From Methanobacteriaceae archaeon (lineage in GTDB: Archaea; Methanobacteriota; Methanobacteria; Methanobacteriales; Methanobacteriaceae), in NCBI GenBank assembly GCA_029219465.1, contig JAQXTL010000004.1, positions 248,001-312,000 on the forward strand: a stretch of DNA of 64,000 nucleotides, given 5' to 3'. Each line of letters opens with the position of its first letter. The first letter of the stretch is position 1. The notes under the pieces were generated by a model. That model searched no databases. It worked only from the letters and a program-made list of their open reading frames with translations, and had not been told where the DNA came from. The translations under genes and the position numbers were made by a program. Shown piece after piece: positions 48,886-59,634 of the stretch.

Positions 48886-51800
48886 CTATTTTAAAGTTAT
48901 TACTACTTTTTTATTTAATGCGTTGTAGTATTTGCTACCTGCGTATTTAACGTAGGATGTGTATTTACCTTTTTTAGTTAACTTGGTAATTTTGAAAGTT
49001 GCAACACCTTTACTGTTTGTATATGCACTAAAGGTTTTACCTTTAATTTTAAGAGTAACTTTGGTGTTTTTCATAACTTTACCTAAGTTATTTTTCAAAG
49101 TAATACTGTATTTTTTGGTTTTTAAAGATTTTTTAAAGGTTTTAGCACTAGCAGCCATTTTCACAGTTGCTTTTTTAACCACTACTTTAGTAGCAACTGA
49201 TGAGTTAATAAGTGTTTCATCACCAGCAAAAGTTATTGTAGTCAAATAGGTTTTAGGTAATAAAGTAGCACTTAATTTGAAAATGATTTGACCATTAGCA
49301 TCAGTAACTTTAGTATATGTTTTACCAATAAAGTTAACAGTAACCATTTTGTTAGCTAAAACATTACCATTAGCATCTTTTAAAGTAACAACTAAGTTTT
49401 TACCTACGTTGTAATATGTAGTTACACCTGCACAGGACAATTGAGTAGCTACTTTAGGAATAGTGAAATTGAAATCAGCAGTATTATTAGAAGCAAGGAA
49501 GTTTCCATTTCCAGCAAAAACAGCACTAACAACAACTTCATTAGTTAAATCACTAATGGTGATTGTACCATTTTCATCCGTAATACCAGTCATGTTTTCA
49601 CCATTAATTACGTAGTTTACAGTAACACCACTTACAGCATTACCATTAGCATCTCTAATAGCAATAACAACAACTCCTCTTTGAGTTGAAGAAATATTCA
49701 TTTGAGTAGCAACAGCAACAACTTTAAGTTTGGTAGCGTTTACATAGAAATGACCATTAACTTCAGTAGTACCTACAGCAACTTCACCATCATAAGTACA
49801 ATCTTCAATAATGATAGCTTGATCGAAATTAGCAGCAGAATCAACTACTCCATTAAATTTAGAATTGGTGAAATTACAGTTTTTAAAGGAAATACCATCT
49901 TCATCAAAATAAGTGGTATCATTGCGATAAACTAATGAATCGGCAACAATATTTTCAAAAGTACAATTGTTAAAGTTTACAGCACCATATTTATAAAGAG
50001 TAACTAAAGAACCCTCTGTGGTGACATCTTTGAAAACACAGTTATTAAAATTCATGAAATAAGTTTTAGCACAACCAGATTCTTCAATATGACGAGTTTC
50101 ATAATTTAAAAGGTCTTTTGAAATTGAAATTGGACCTAAAAATGTACAATTAATAAAATTGGAATTAAAACCAAACTCTTTTCCAGTAAAAGTCAAATTA
50201 ATAAAATTATGAGTAGCATTTTCATTACCTGATGAATATACAGTAGATATAATATTTGTTATATTTGTTTTAGGACCTTGGCCAATAATTGTGAAATTAC
50301 CTGAATTTACAGTAATTTCTCCACCAAAGTCTTCATGAGTATAATCCCCATTTGCGACATAAATAATTCCATTTTCGTTAATGCACATTAAAGCTACATA
50401 CATTGCATATTGTCCTCCATATGCATCATCCCAACTTTGACCATGGACATCATCATTCATTGAATCTTTATCAGAGGAAATATTTACATAAATAACATCA
50501 TGAGATTCAAAATCTGTTAATATATCAGGATTAGAAGCTCCTAAAAGAGATTCAAGCATTTTTTTAGAAGAACTAGTCATCATTAATCCAACAGAGTTAT
50601 AAGTGTTTCCAGTTCCCGTATACGGAGTGTTTTGATAACTGTTAATGAATACATTGTTGTTAAATATATAATCATTTCCAGTAATCACTACGGTATCAAT
50701 TCCAGTTGCTGTGTGATCTACAAATCTATTATTGCATATTTTTATGTGTGGATTTCCACCAGTACCATTTTCATAGGTGTATGTTGCAGCTGCAATTGCT
50801 TGACCTATTTTTGCATAGTTGCCGGTGAAATTACAATTACATACTGTTAAGTAGCCTCCATTTAATACAGAGATTGCTCCTCCACGACCAACAGAGGTGG
50901 TTGAAATGTTTGTGTAAGCATAGCATAGGTTTGTATTATAATTGAATCTAGATGAACATATTGTTATATTATATCCTGATCCATAGTTGTATGCTCCGAT
51001 TGCTCCACCACCATTGTTAGTGGTACAGTTGTTGTCTTCAAAAGTACAATTTTTTATTTTAAGTTTGCTGTAGGTGAATAATGCTCCACCGTTCCATCCA
51101 GCAGTGTTTCTTTTAAAGATTGTATTTTCAATTTCTGTTTGAGCATTTGTATGAGTATGTATTGCTCCAGCCCACCAGTTTGCATGGTTGCCATCAAATT
51201 CAGAGTTATTTACATATAAAATTCCACAGTTATTAATAGCACCAGGTTCTACACTAGCACTATTATTAATAAATTTACAATCATCAACATACATTATAAC
51301 ACTAGTTGTACTTCCAGAATTATAATTTGTAACAGCACCGTAACCAGTATGACAATTAGTAATATTACATCCAGTTAAATACATGTAATTATTAGTATTA
51401 TATATTACAGAATTGTGTCCAGTTGCAGTTTGAACATTATTAAAAGTACAATTTTCTAAATAAACAGTACCATCAAGCTCTAATAAATTTTTAGCATTAA
51501 CATTTAAAAATTTAACATTAATAAAATGAAGTGTTAATGCAGAATTAGTATTCACAAAGGGTGTTTTTGAAGTAGAACCTCCAGTAATGTAACTAACATC
51601 ACTACCTACAATTGTAGCACTATTTTTGAAATTTATTGCATTACCAATTGTATAAGTAGTGCCCGTTAATGTAATATATTGGCTAGTTGGTAATTCACAC
51701 TTAAGTTTTAATGAATTCCAATCCGCCGCAGCAACTGGTGTTCCACTTGTAAGAACATTATTTGATTCATCATTGCTTTGAACTTCTGTTACCTGATTTG

Positions 51801-51957
51801 TATCGTCAACAGTTTGTTCTATTTCTACAGCATTTACTTCATCAATTCCTGAATCGGTAATTACTGTATCATTGACATCTTCAGTTGCACTTACTGCTCC
51901 AATGAAACAGATCAGCACAATAAATAATGATAAAATCACTATCTTATTAAGTTTCAA
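48886..51957 (-). CDS. Adhesin-like secreted protein, intact
   Basis: A 1023-residue surface protein. The start is TTG 51957 behind GGAGGA. A signal peptide (KIVILSLFIVLICFIGAVSA) is followed by a right-handed beta-helix of polymorphic repeats (many NCTF, NNxGG and GGAI turns) to about residue 690. Three Ig-like repeats of about 90-100 residues follow (DANGNAVSG..., DANGNVLANK..., NNLGKVMKNT...). It has no C-terminal membrane anchor, so it may bind the wall through the last domain. Proteins like this are expanded in gut Methanobrevibacter and can bind hosts or other microbes. The 5' leader is long, with a TATA-like TTTATAT near 52225. Confidence 0.9.
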   Translation of the reverse strand: MKLNKIVILSLFIVLICFIGAVSATEDVNDTVITDSGIDEVNAVEIEQTVDDTNQVTEVQSNDESNNVLTSGTPVAAADWNSLKLKCELPTSQYITLTGTTYTIGNAINFKNSATIVGSDVSYITGGSTSKTPFVNTNSALTLHFINVKFLNVNAKNLLELDGTVYLENCTFNNVQTATGHNSVIYNTNNYMYLTGCNITNCHTGYGAVTNYNSGSTTSVIMYVDDCKFINNSASVEPGAINNCGILYVNNSEFDGNHANWWAGAIHTHTNAQTEIENTIFKRNTAGWNGGALFTYSKLKIKNCTFEDNNCTTNNGGGAIGAYNYGSGYNITICSSRFNYNTNLCYAYTNISTTSVGRGGAISVLNGGYLTVCNCNFTGNYAKIGQAIAAATYTYENGTGGNPHIKICNNRFVDHTATGIDTVVITGNDYIFNNNVFINSYQNTPYTGTGNTYNSVGLMMTSSSKKMLESLLGASNPDILTDFESHDVIYVNISSDKDSMNDDVHGQSWDDAYGGQYAMYVALMCINENGIIYVANGDYTHEDFGGEITVNSGNFTIIGQGPKTNITNIISTVYSSGNENATHNFINLTFTGKEFGFNSNFINCTFLGPISISKDLLNYETRHIEESGCAKTYFMNFNNCVFKDVTTEGSLVTLYKYGAVNFNNCTFENIVADSLVYRNDTTYFDEDGISFKNCNFTNSKFNGVVDSAANFDQAIIIEDCTYDGEVAVGTTEVNGHFYVNATKLKVVAVATQMNISSTQRGVVVIAIRDANGNAVSGVTVNYVINGENMTGITDENGTITISDLTNEVVVSAVFAGNGNFLASNNTADFNFTIPKVATQLSCAGVTTYYNVGKNLVVTLKDANGNVLANKMVTVNFIGKTYTKVTDANGQIIFKLSATLLPKTYLTTITFAGDETLINSSVATKVVVKKATVKMAASAKTFKKSLKTKKYSITLKNNLGKVMKNTKVTLKIKGKTFSAYTNSKGVATFKITKLTKKGKYTSYVKYAGSKYYNALNKKVVITLK

Positions 51958-52310
51958 TTTAATTTTCCTCCATATTTTTATATTGAAAATATCTAGAATG
52001 TTCTTCTAGAATATTGTTCACTTTAGTTAAATAAAGCCATATTCACCAATAACTAAGTCGTATATCAATACAATAAACGACTTACTTATTATGGATTTCA
52101 CATCTTTTTTAACCAAATCATAAAGTCTGAATAAAATATATTAAATAAAATTATAGTCAAAAATAAATGATTTTTTTTCAATATTATTTTACTCATTATT
52201 AGTTTATGGTGTTTAGTTAATATAAATTTAATGAAATATTGTGTTTTAAAAAAAGTTTAAAAAACAATAGATTGGATCTATTATTTTTTTTAAATCAAGT
52301 TTATTTCTTT
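51958..52310. promoter_or_regulatory. Promoter and leader of the intact adhesin
   Basis: A 350-base gap with no gene. An inverted repeat TAAGTCGT / ACGACTTA lies at 52054-52061 and 52077-52084. A block at 52187-52235 beginning TTTTACTCATTATTAG resembles one at 53765-53815 upstream of the neighbouring adhesin; on the minus strand both hold a TTTATAT element. Confidence 0.5.
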
Positions 52311-53654
52311 TTAGTATTCTTCTTTATGTTCTTTTCTTCTGTATCCTATGATTAGTAAAATTAATGCAATAACAATCATACTAACGACTTGAATATGATT
52401 CACGTCATCATCAATTTTTTTAGTCACTTCATAGGATTTCGCATCAGATGACTCGGATTGACTGCTTCCGGCACCTGATCCTGAAGATGAAGAAGCACCC
52501 GCAATATTAACGCCTGAAGAACCATATGTATAATGTGTTGAGTTTAAATCTCCATTGTGTGCTTGTGAATTGCTATTGTTTGGATTATTTCCAAAAATGT
52601 TATTGTTGCCGTTACCATTGTTTCCGGGATTCAGGGAGTTTCCGCCATTATTCAACCAACCTAATCCCAATCCATTTCCTTTAAATGGGCTTTTAAGGTA
52701 ATTTTTCAATCCATTGGAATATTCATCAGCTGTCATTTTACGTACTGGTTTGGAACCATCAGTATTGTTGACAACAACATTTCCTGTACCGCCTGTAACA
52801 TATACTGCACGGTTTCCACCATACTTTCTACCATTGAGGATGTTATTTGCAACAATAGAATCAGACACAGTGGAACTGCCTCCACCTTTCAACGCTACTG
52901 CATAATCACTGTTTGTTGAAACATTATTGTACTGTATATTGTAGTTATGATCTCCCTTTGTGGTTTGTGAATAACTTATACCATAAACATTGAATCCTTT
53001 TTCAAAGGCATTTACAGTATCAACAATGATAGTGTTATTCATTATTCTATCATCAGAGTCCTGCACTTCAATTCCAGCAACCAAAGCCCAACTGTGTTTA
53101 CTCGCATAACCTGTAACATTAATAAAATTACTGAAAATATCCAAATGTGTTATACCATAGATTGGTGAACTGATATCAAATAAAATTGTATTAATTCCTT
53201 GACCTATAAAAGTAACATTATATTTTAATGCATGTTCCACTTTTGCTTGAATTCCAGAATATTTTCCATCAGCCACATATATTATTCCTTCTCTATCGCC
53301 ATTATCTGCTAGTTCACACAATGCATCATCAATAGCCCATTCTCCACCAAATGCGTTTTCCCAACTAGACCCATCATCCCCATCAGCAGAATTATTCACA
53401 TAATAAATTATTTCATCATTTGATAACACTTCATCATTATATCCATTACAGTTTGGAATTGTTATATCAATAGAACTGTATCCTATCTCTTGCACATCAC
53501 CCTATTCAACAGAAACTTCATCCATATATGTATCAATTTCATATGATGAACCACTAGATATATTATCATTAACATCTTCATTTGCACTTACGGTTCCCAT
53601 TAAACAAATAAGCACAAAGAATACTGATAATATTCTGATTTTGTTAAATTTCAA
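52311..53654 (-). pseudogene. Adhesin-like protein with in-frame amber stop
   Basis: A paralogue of the intact adhesin. The frame starts at TTG 53654 with a signal peptide (KIRILSVFFVLICLMGTVSA) and runs to a TAG at 53502-53504 after 50 residues. It then continues in the same frame to 52311: a short beta-helix (VNNSADGDDGSSWENAFGG onward), a Ser/Gly-rich linker, and a C-terminal span with basic tail (VVSMIVIALILLIIGYRR). Before the TTG the GGAGGA of the intact copy has become AGAGAG. Both changes point to decay. Without the amber stop it would be a 447-residue membrane-anchored surface protein. Confidence 0.8.
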
Positions 53655-53982
53655 TTTTTATTTCTCTCTTTATATTTTTAAACAACCAAATTATCATTTC
53701 TAAAATGAATAAAATAATTCAAATTAACTTTACTAAAAAATAATTTAATTAATAACAAGATTACTTTACTCATGATTATTATATATTGTGACTAAGTAGA
53801 TATAAAGTTTTTCAATTGAATATATAAATCAAAATCAATTTCCAAGCTGAAAATCATATAAAAATCAAACACAAATAAACTAAAACATTCTAAAAAAAAG
53901 AGTGATTAGCGAACAGAAAAATACTCAAAATTTAAAATGAATAAAAAACACAACTAAAAAGAATTCCAATAAAAACAGATAA
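53655..53982. other. Gap between broken adhesin and mvhB
   Basis: Holds the decayed adhesin leader and promoter, including the ACTCATGATTA block shared with the other adhesin. No gene or RNA is seen. Confidence 0.4.
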
Positions 53983-54020
53983 AAAAAAAGAAAAAAGTAA
54001 GGTGTGCGTGTTATCACACC
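53983..54020 (-). terminator. Terminator of the mvh operon
   Basis: On the minus strand GGTGTG and CACACC (54001-54020) form a hairpin right at the mvhB stop, followed by TTACTTTTTTC and more T-runs. Confidence 0.65.
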
Positions 54021-55255
54021 TATTTGTAGCATAATGCGTCTTCAGGACATGATTCAAGACATTGACCACATAAAGTACAGAATCCTGCAATTGGTAATTT
54101 AGGATCTTCTGTTTTGTGAATCATGTCGTAAGGACATGCAGCGACACAGTCTCCACATTGGTCACATTTAGATGGGTTGAATAAGATCCTGTCTCTTAAT
54201 ACAGGTTCGCCATCAATAGTAACTTCAAATTTGTCGACTTTTAATGCGTCGTTGGAACATACGGAAGCACAAGCTCCACATCTGATACAACTGGTGAATG
54301 ATGGTTCATCATCAGTTTCTACTAATGCAGGGCAGGACATACCGGTTTTAGTAACTACACGAATAGCTTGTGTAGGACATTTGTTTGCACATGCTCCAAT
54401 AAAGTCACATTTTTCTACATCTCTTGCGATTCCTTCTGCATCTACAGGTGAACCTTCACCCCATTCAACATCAATTTCTAATGCGTCAACAGGACAAAGT
54501 TTTACACATAAACCACATGCAGCACAAGCGCTAGGGATAGCAACAGTTAATGAAGAACCATTAGCAACAATGAAGTCACCAGGACATGCTTCTACACAAG
54601 TGTTACATCCGATACATTTAGCTGAATCGAAAGTGAATGAATTAATTTCTTTAGAACGTTTAACAGGTATTTTTTCGGAAATGAAAATTGCATTCCATGG
54701 ACAGGTTTGGGAACATAATCCACATTTAATACAATTGCCACCTACAGTAACTGGACTTCCAACTTCTTCAAGAGAAATTGCGCTTACAGGACAAGGTTCT
54801 ACACAAGATCCACATCCAACACAGTCTTTGATGTATACAGGACCTTTTCCGCTGAGGTCTAAGTCACATTCAGCAGGTTCTTTAACACCAGGAATACCAA
54901 TTACGTCAACTGGGCAAATGTCAACACATTTTTGACACATTACACAGAAACCTTTAACTTCTTTTAATTTTGTACCAGTGACTTCAAGAGTTTCTTGAGG
55001 ACAAACTTCTTCACATTTACCACATTGGTCACATAAGATAGAGTTGAATATTAATCTTGGTTGGGTAACTCCTTCAGCAATTTCATATTCTTCTACTTTT
55101 AATGCACCGTTAGGACAAACGTCAGCACATTTAGGTTCGCCACCACAAGTGTCACAATGTACAATAGCACTAGGTGTTACTTCAATAGCTGAAGTAGGAC
55201 AAGTACCTTCACAAGCCCCACATTTGATACAGCCATCTTCGTTAAATACAATCAT
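54020..55255 (-). CDS. mvhB: Polyferredoxin of the Mvh hydrogenase
   Basis: A 411-residue iron-sulfur protein with about twelve [4Fe-4S] motifs CxxCxxCxxxC/P in six repeated units, beginning CIKCGACEGTCP and ending CTLCGQCLESCP. It is co-produced with the F420-non-reducing hydrogenase and carries electrons, perhaps to other acceptors. ATG 55255 was chosen over the TTG one codon earlier. It ends in TAG, an ordinary stop, which bears on the amber-interrupted adhesins. Confidence 0.95.
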   Translation of the reverse strand: MIVFNEDGCIKCGACEGTCPTSAIEVTPSAIVHCDTCGGEPKCADVCPNGALKVEEYEIAEGVTQPRLIFNSILCDQCGKCEEVCPQETLEVTGTKLKEVKGFCVMCQKCVDICPVDVIGIPGVKEPAECDLDLSGKGPVYIKDCVGCGSCVEPCPVSAISLEEVGSPVTVGGNCIKCGLCSQTCPWNAIFISEKIPVKRSKEINSFTFDSAKCIGCNTCVEACPGDFIVANGSSLTVAIPSACAACGLCVKLCPVDALEIDVEWGEGSPVDAEGIARDVEKCDFIGACANKCPTQAIRVVTKTGMSCPALVETDDEPSFTSCIRCGACASVCSNDALKVDKFEVTIDGEPVLRDRILFNPSKCDQCGDCVAACPYDMIHKTEDPKLPIAGFCTLCGQCLESCPEDALCYK

Positions 55256-55273
55256 CAATAAACCCCCTTAAAT

Positions 55274-56701
55274 TTAGAATTTTTTAATGAGGTTTCCTTC
55301 ACTGTCTACAATATCTACTTCAGCTAATCTCATTTGACTATCCATTGAGTGAGTAGCACAAGATAAACATGGGTCGTAAGCTCTGATAACCATTTCCATT
55401 AAGTTAAAGATTTTGTCATCTACTTCAACACCAGGTTTGATGTAATCTTTAGCAACTTGGTGAATACCCATTTCCATAGCTGGGTTGTTTTGGATTGTAG
55501 CAACAACAATGTTAGCTTTAGTGGTTAATCCGTTTTCATCAGATTCGTAATGGTGGATTAAAGTACCACGAGGAGCTTCTACAATACCTACACCTTTACC
55601 TTCAGTTCTTTCTAATTCATCTGGGAATTTTTGACCAGATAAATCTTCTTCTAATGCGTTAGCAGCACATTCAGCAGATGCTAATAATTCTATGAGTCTA
55701 GCATAGTTGAATAATAATGGTGCTTGAGCATATCCGAAGTTGGAACGGAATTCTTTAAGAGCTTCTCTTGCGAGAGGTGCTTCTGCAGGCATGTCGTCAC
55801 AAACATTGATCCTAGATAATGGTGCAACTCTGTAAATACCTTCTGGGTATCCTAATTCTTTGATGTATGGGAATTTTAACCAGGAGTAAGGTTTTACGTG
55901 TTCTGCAACAATGTCAGTGTACTCTGCGTTTCTGTATTCTAAGAGGTCACTGCCATCTTTATCTTTGATTCTTACGTTACCGTTGTATACATCCCAAGTT
56001 CCGTCAGGTTTTACGAGACCACAGTGTCTGGTGTCACCGAAGTTACCTAAGGAAGAGATTAAATCGATGTTTTCTTCGAATACAGGGAGAGCTAAGTCTA
56101 AAGTAGCTTGTGCTAATTCAACGTTTTGTTGTGCTCTAGCGAGTAAGTCTTTTTGAGTTTCATCATCTAATTCAGTTGAGATACCTCCAGGAGTTGAGGA
56201 AGTAGGGTGAATTGGACGACCACCGATTTTTCTTACAATTTCTAAACCGTTTCTTCTGATGTTAATAGCTTGAAGAGCGAGTTCAGGCATGTCTTTAATA
56301 ACTTGGAAAACATTTCTAGTTTTTCTGGTTCCGTTAGGAATGATTAAATCTGGTGCAGCTAAGAAGTAGAAATGGAGAGCGTGGGAGTGCATGTATGAAC
56401 CCCAGTTCATAATTTCTCTCATTCTGTATGCAGCAGGTAAGATGTCGTAGTCATCAAAACCAAAGATTTGGTCAACTGCTTTTGCTGCTGCTAAGTGGTG
56501 TTGTACATCACAAATACCACAGATTCTTGGTACGATTCTTGCTAATTCTTCTACAGGACGACCTTGTAAGAATTTTTCGAATCCTCTGAATTCCATAACA
56601 TGTAATCTTGTTTCTTCAACGTTTCCAGCATCGTCAAGGTGTACGGTAATTTTTGCGTGTCCTTCGATACGGGTAACAGGTTCCATAGTAAGTTTAACCA
56701 T
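55274..56701 (-). CDS. mvhA: F420-non-reducing [NiFe] hydrogenase large subunit
   Basis: A 475-residue subunit that holds the NiFe centre and splits H2. Nickel ligands: [11 protein letters not shown] near residue 60 and DPCLSCATH near the end, followed by a C-terminal tail that a maturation protease would remove in many relatives. It starts one base after mvhG ends. With MvhG and MvhD it delivers H2 electrons to heterodisulfide reductase HdrABC for electron bifurcation. Confidence 0.97.
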   Translation of the reverse strand: MVKLTMEPVTRIEGHAKITVHLDDAGNVEETRLHVMEFRGFEKFLQGRPVEELARIVPRICGICDVQHHLAAAKAVDQIFGFDDYDILPAAYRMREIMNWGSYMHSHALHFYFLAAPDLIIPNGTRKTRNVFQVIKDMPELALQAINIRRNGLEIVRKIGGRPIHPTSSTPGGISTELDDETQKDLLARAQQNVELAQATLDLALPVFEENIDLISSLGNFGDTRHCGLVKPDGTWDVYNGNVRIKDKDGSDLLEYRNAEYTDIVAEHVKPYSWLKFPYIKELGYPEGIYRVAPLSRINVCDDMPAEAPLAREALKEFRSNFGYAQAPLLFNYARLIELLASAECAANALEEDLSGQKFPDELERTEGKGVGIVEAPRGTLIHHYESDENGLTTKANIVVATIQNNPAMEMGIHQVAKDYIKPGVEVDDKIFNLMEMVIRAYDPCLSCATHSMDSQMRLAEVDIVDSEGNLIKKF

Positions 56702-56702
56702 C

Positions 56703-57629
<927 letters not shown>

Positions 57630-57644
57630 ATTCATTCCTCCAAT

Positions 57645-58070
57645 TTATCTTTCAGCATTTAATTGTTCTTTTAATGGAGCTGGACCTAATTCTTTGATTC
57701 TGCTAACCATCATTTTAACAGCTTCAGAGAATTTTTCACCTTCGGATGCGGAAATCCAGTCGTGGTGAAGTCTTTCTTTTCCAATTCCCATATCTTCAAC
57801 TAATTTATAAACTAATCTCATTCTACGATCTAATTTATAGTTACCTGAGTCATAGTGGCAGTCACCCATGTGACATCCAGCTACAAATACTCCGTCAGCA
57901 CCTTCTTTAAATGCTTTTAAAATAAATTGTGGGTCAATTCTTCCAGAACACATTACACGAATAACTCTAATATTCGGTGGGTATTGCATACGTGCAGTAC
58001 CTGCTGTGTCTGCTCCTCCATAGGAACACCAGTTGCAACAAAACATTACAATTTTTACATCATCAGCCAT
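57645..58070 (-). CDS. mvhD: Hydrogenase iron-sulfur subunit D
   Basis: A 141-residue protein carrying a [2Fe-2S] cluster: [16 protein letters not shown] near the N-terminus and [14 protein letters not shown] in the middle. It links the hydrogenase to HdrA. It is the first gene of mvhDGAB, with GGAGGAG before the ATG and a leader of about 200 bases. Confidence 0.95.
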   Translation of the reverse strand: MADDVKIVMFCCNWCSYGGADTAGTARMQYPPNIRVIRVMCSGRIDPQFILKAFKEGADGVFVAGCHMGDCHYDSGNYKLDRRMRLVYKLVEDMGIGKERLHHDWISASEGEKFSEAVKMMVSRIKELGPAPLKEQLNAER

Positions 58071-58383
58071 AGAGTTTCTCCTCCTCTATAAATATTTCTC
58101 AATTCAGAAAAACAATTTTTTGTCTTTCTAAAACAATTTTAAACTTTTTAAAAAATTTTAAAATCTTTCTTTAAAGAAATACACAACGTATATCTTTAAA
58201 ACACAATTTTGTACGTAATGAGCTAGCTCAGCGTTACATTATGTACTGATTAATATATTTCATTAATAATTAATATAAAGGTTACTTAGAAAAATAAGCC
58301 AAAAACTTTATATACTATAAAACAGTCAAAAAAAGAATGAATTTAACGAAGTTAAAAAAGAAAAAAAGAAAAAATAGAAGGAA
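58071..58383 (-). promoter_or_regulatory. mvh promoter and palindromic leader
   Basis: TATATAAA at 58307-58314 on the minus strand is a likely TATA box; a weaker TTTATATTAA is closer. Downstream in the leader, TGAGCTAGCTCA at 58219-58230 is a perfect 12-base palindrome inside a larger inverted repeat, GTACGTAATG / CATTATGTAC (58211-58220 and 58237-58246; nine of ten match). It could be an operator or an RNA hairpin. About 140 more bases to the start hold AT-rich sequence with no gene. Confidence 0.5.
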
Positions 58384-59634
58384 TTAGATTCCATCAAGAC
58401 TCATATCAATCATGTTTTGAGTTTGCTGTGCTAATTCTTCTGGAAGGCCAGTAATATCCATATTTAAGAAACCTCTAACAATCATGGATTCTGCCTCTTC
58501 TTCAGGGATTCCACGGGAGGTTAAATAATTGATTTCATCTTCAGAAATCTTACCCACAGCTGCTTCGTGAGACATTTCTAAGTTAGTTGAACTAGCTTCA
58601 AGTTCAGGAACAGCATAGATAAAACTGTCATCAGATAATACTAAACCTTGACATTCCAAATGACCTTTTACATTAGGAACATTACCTGCAAGGTGACCTC
58701 TAGCAAATATTTGAGATTCATCTTGAGCAACTGCTCTTGAGATAACTTCAGCCTTAGCACCCTCAGCATTTAATATTGCTCTTGATCCTACATCAATAAT
58801 AGAATCTTTTTTACCCCCTTGGATACTTTGGAAAATAGCACGGGAGTTTTTACCATCACAATATGCTGTAGGGAAAGATTGAATTGTGCTTACAGGACTT
58901 GTTAAAATATAATTGTTAATGTATGTTGAATTGTCAGCTAATTTAATAGCAGTTCTTGGACGTACCTCTACTTCTTCAGCCCAGTTGTGAACCATAGTAA
59001 ATGTAATTTTAGAACCAGGTTTTAAGTACATCTCAGAAACACCAACGTGCATTGCAGATGAAATGTCATCACCAGTAGCACAACCGGTAATTAAGTGTAA
59101 TTCTGAGTTTTCTTCTGCAATAACGATATTGTGTGCAGTTTGCATAACATCAGTGTCACTAATAAACATACATGCTTGAACAGGCATTACTTCTTTAGTA
59201 CCTGGAAGTGATCTAACAAAATAACCACTGGTAACTCCTTCTTCTTTTTCTCTTAAAGCAGTCTTAGCAGTGTATTTATCAGCATCTGGTTTAACAACAT
59301 TCCACATGTAGTCTTCTAACCAGGAATATTTTTCTAATGCAACACCCATATTCATTACTTCAATGGAATCAGAAATGGAATTGTTAGTAAAAATGTTACT
59401 TTGATCAACTTGTAAAAAGGAACCTGATCTGTTTTCTTCGTTGGTATCAACACCAACTTTCAATAAGTCCTTTTTAGTTTGTTTACTTAAATCATCCAAA
59501 TCATCAATCATGTCAATTGCATTGATTGTTTCATCGGTGAAATTCTCAATAGTAATATCAGCACCAATAGCTGCTTTTTTATTTATTGCTCTTTCAGCAT
59601 CCTCATAAACATTGCGCACACTCAACACATCCAT
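58384..59634 (-). CDS. sufB: Iron-sulfur cluster assembly protein SufB
   Basis: A 416-residue SufB/SufD-family scaffold that builds Fe-S clusters with the ATPase SufC. FTMVHNWAEEVEVRPRTAI, VDVGSRAILNAEGAKAEVISR and SHEAAVGKISEDEINYLTSRGIPEEEAESMIVRGF-type C-terminus are typical. The start is taken as ATG 59634, inside the end of sufC (32-base overlap); other starts are possible. Methanogens need many Fe-S proteins, consistent with the mvh neighbour. Confidence 0.9.
   Translation of the reverse strand: MDVLSVRNVYEDAERAINKKAAIGADITIENFTDETINAIDMIDDLDDLSKQTKKDLLKVGVDTNEENRSGSFLQVDQSNIFTNNSISDSIEVMNMGVALEKYSWLEDYMWNVVKPDADKYTAKTALREKEEGVTSGYFVRSLPGTKEVMPVQACMFISDTDVMQTAHNIVIAEENSELHLITGCATGDDISSAMHVGVSEMYLKPGSKITFTMVHNWAEEVEVRPRTAIKLADNSTYINNYILTSPVSTIQSFPTAYCDGKNSRAIFQSIQGGKKDSIIDVGSRAILNAEGAKAEVISRAVAQDESQIFARGHLAGNVPNVKGHLECQGLVLSDDSFIYAVPELEASSTNLEMSHEAAVGKISEDEINYLTSRGIPEEEAESMIVRGFLNMDITGLPEELAQQTQNMIDMSLDGI

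Noticed and set aside
13899-53504. Amber codons read as pyrrolysine
   Set aside because: TAG is used as the normal stop of top6B, mvhB and mtrH in this window, and no pyl gene or suppressor tRNA was seen. Methanobacteriales are not known to use pyrrolysine.
54177-54935. A 252-codon open frame opposite mvhB
   Set aside because: It lies fully on the complement of the polyferredoxin repeats; regular cysteine motifs leave few stops on the other strand. It has no ribosome binding site and no protein-like pattern.
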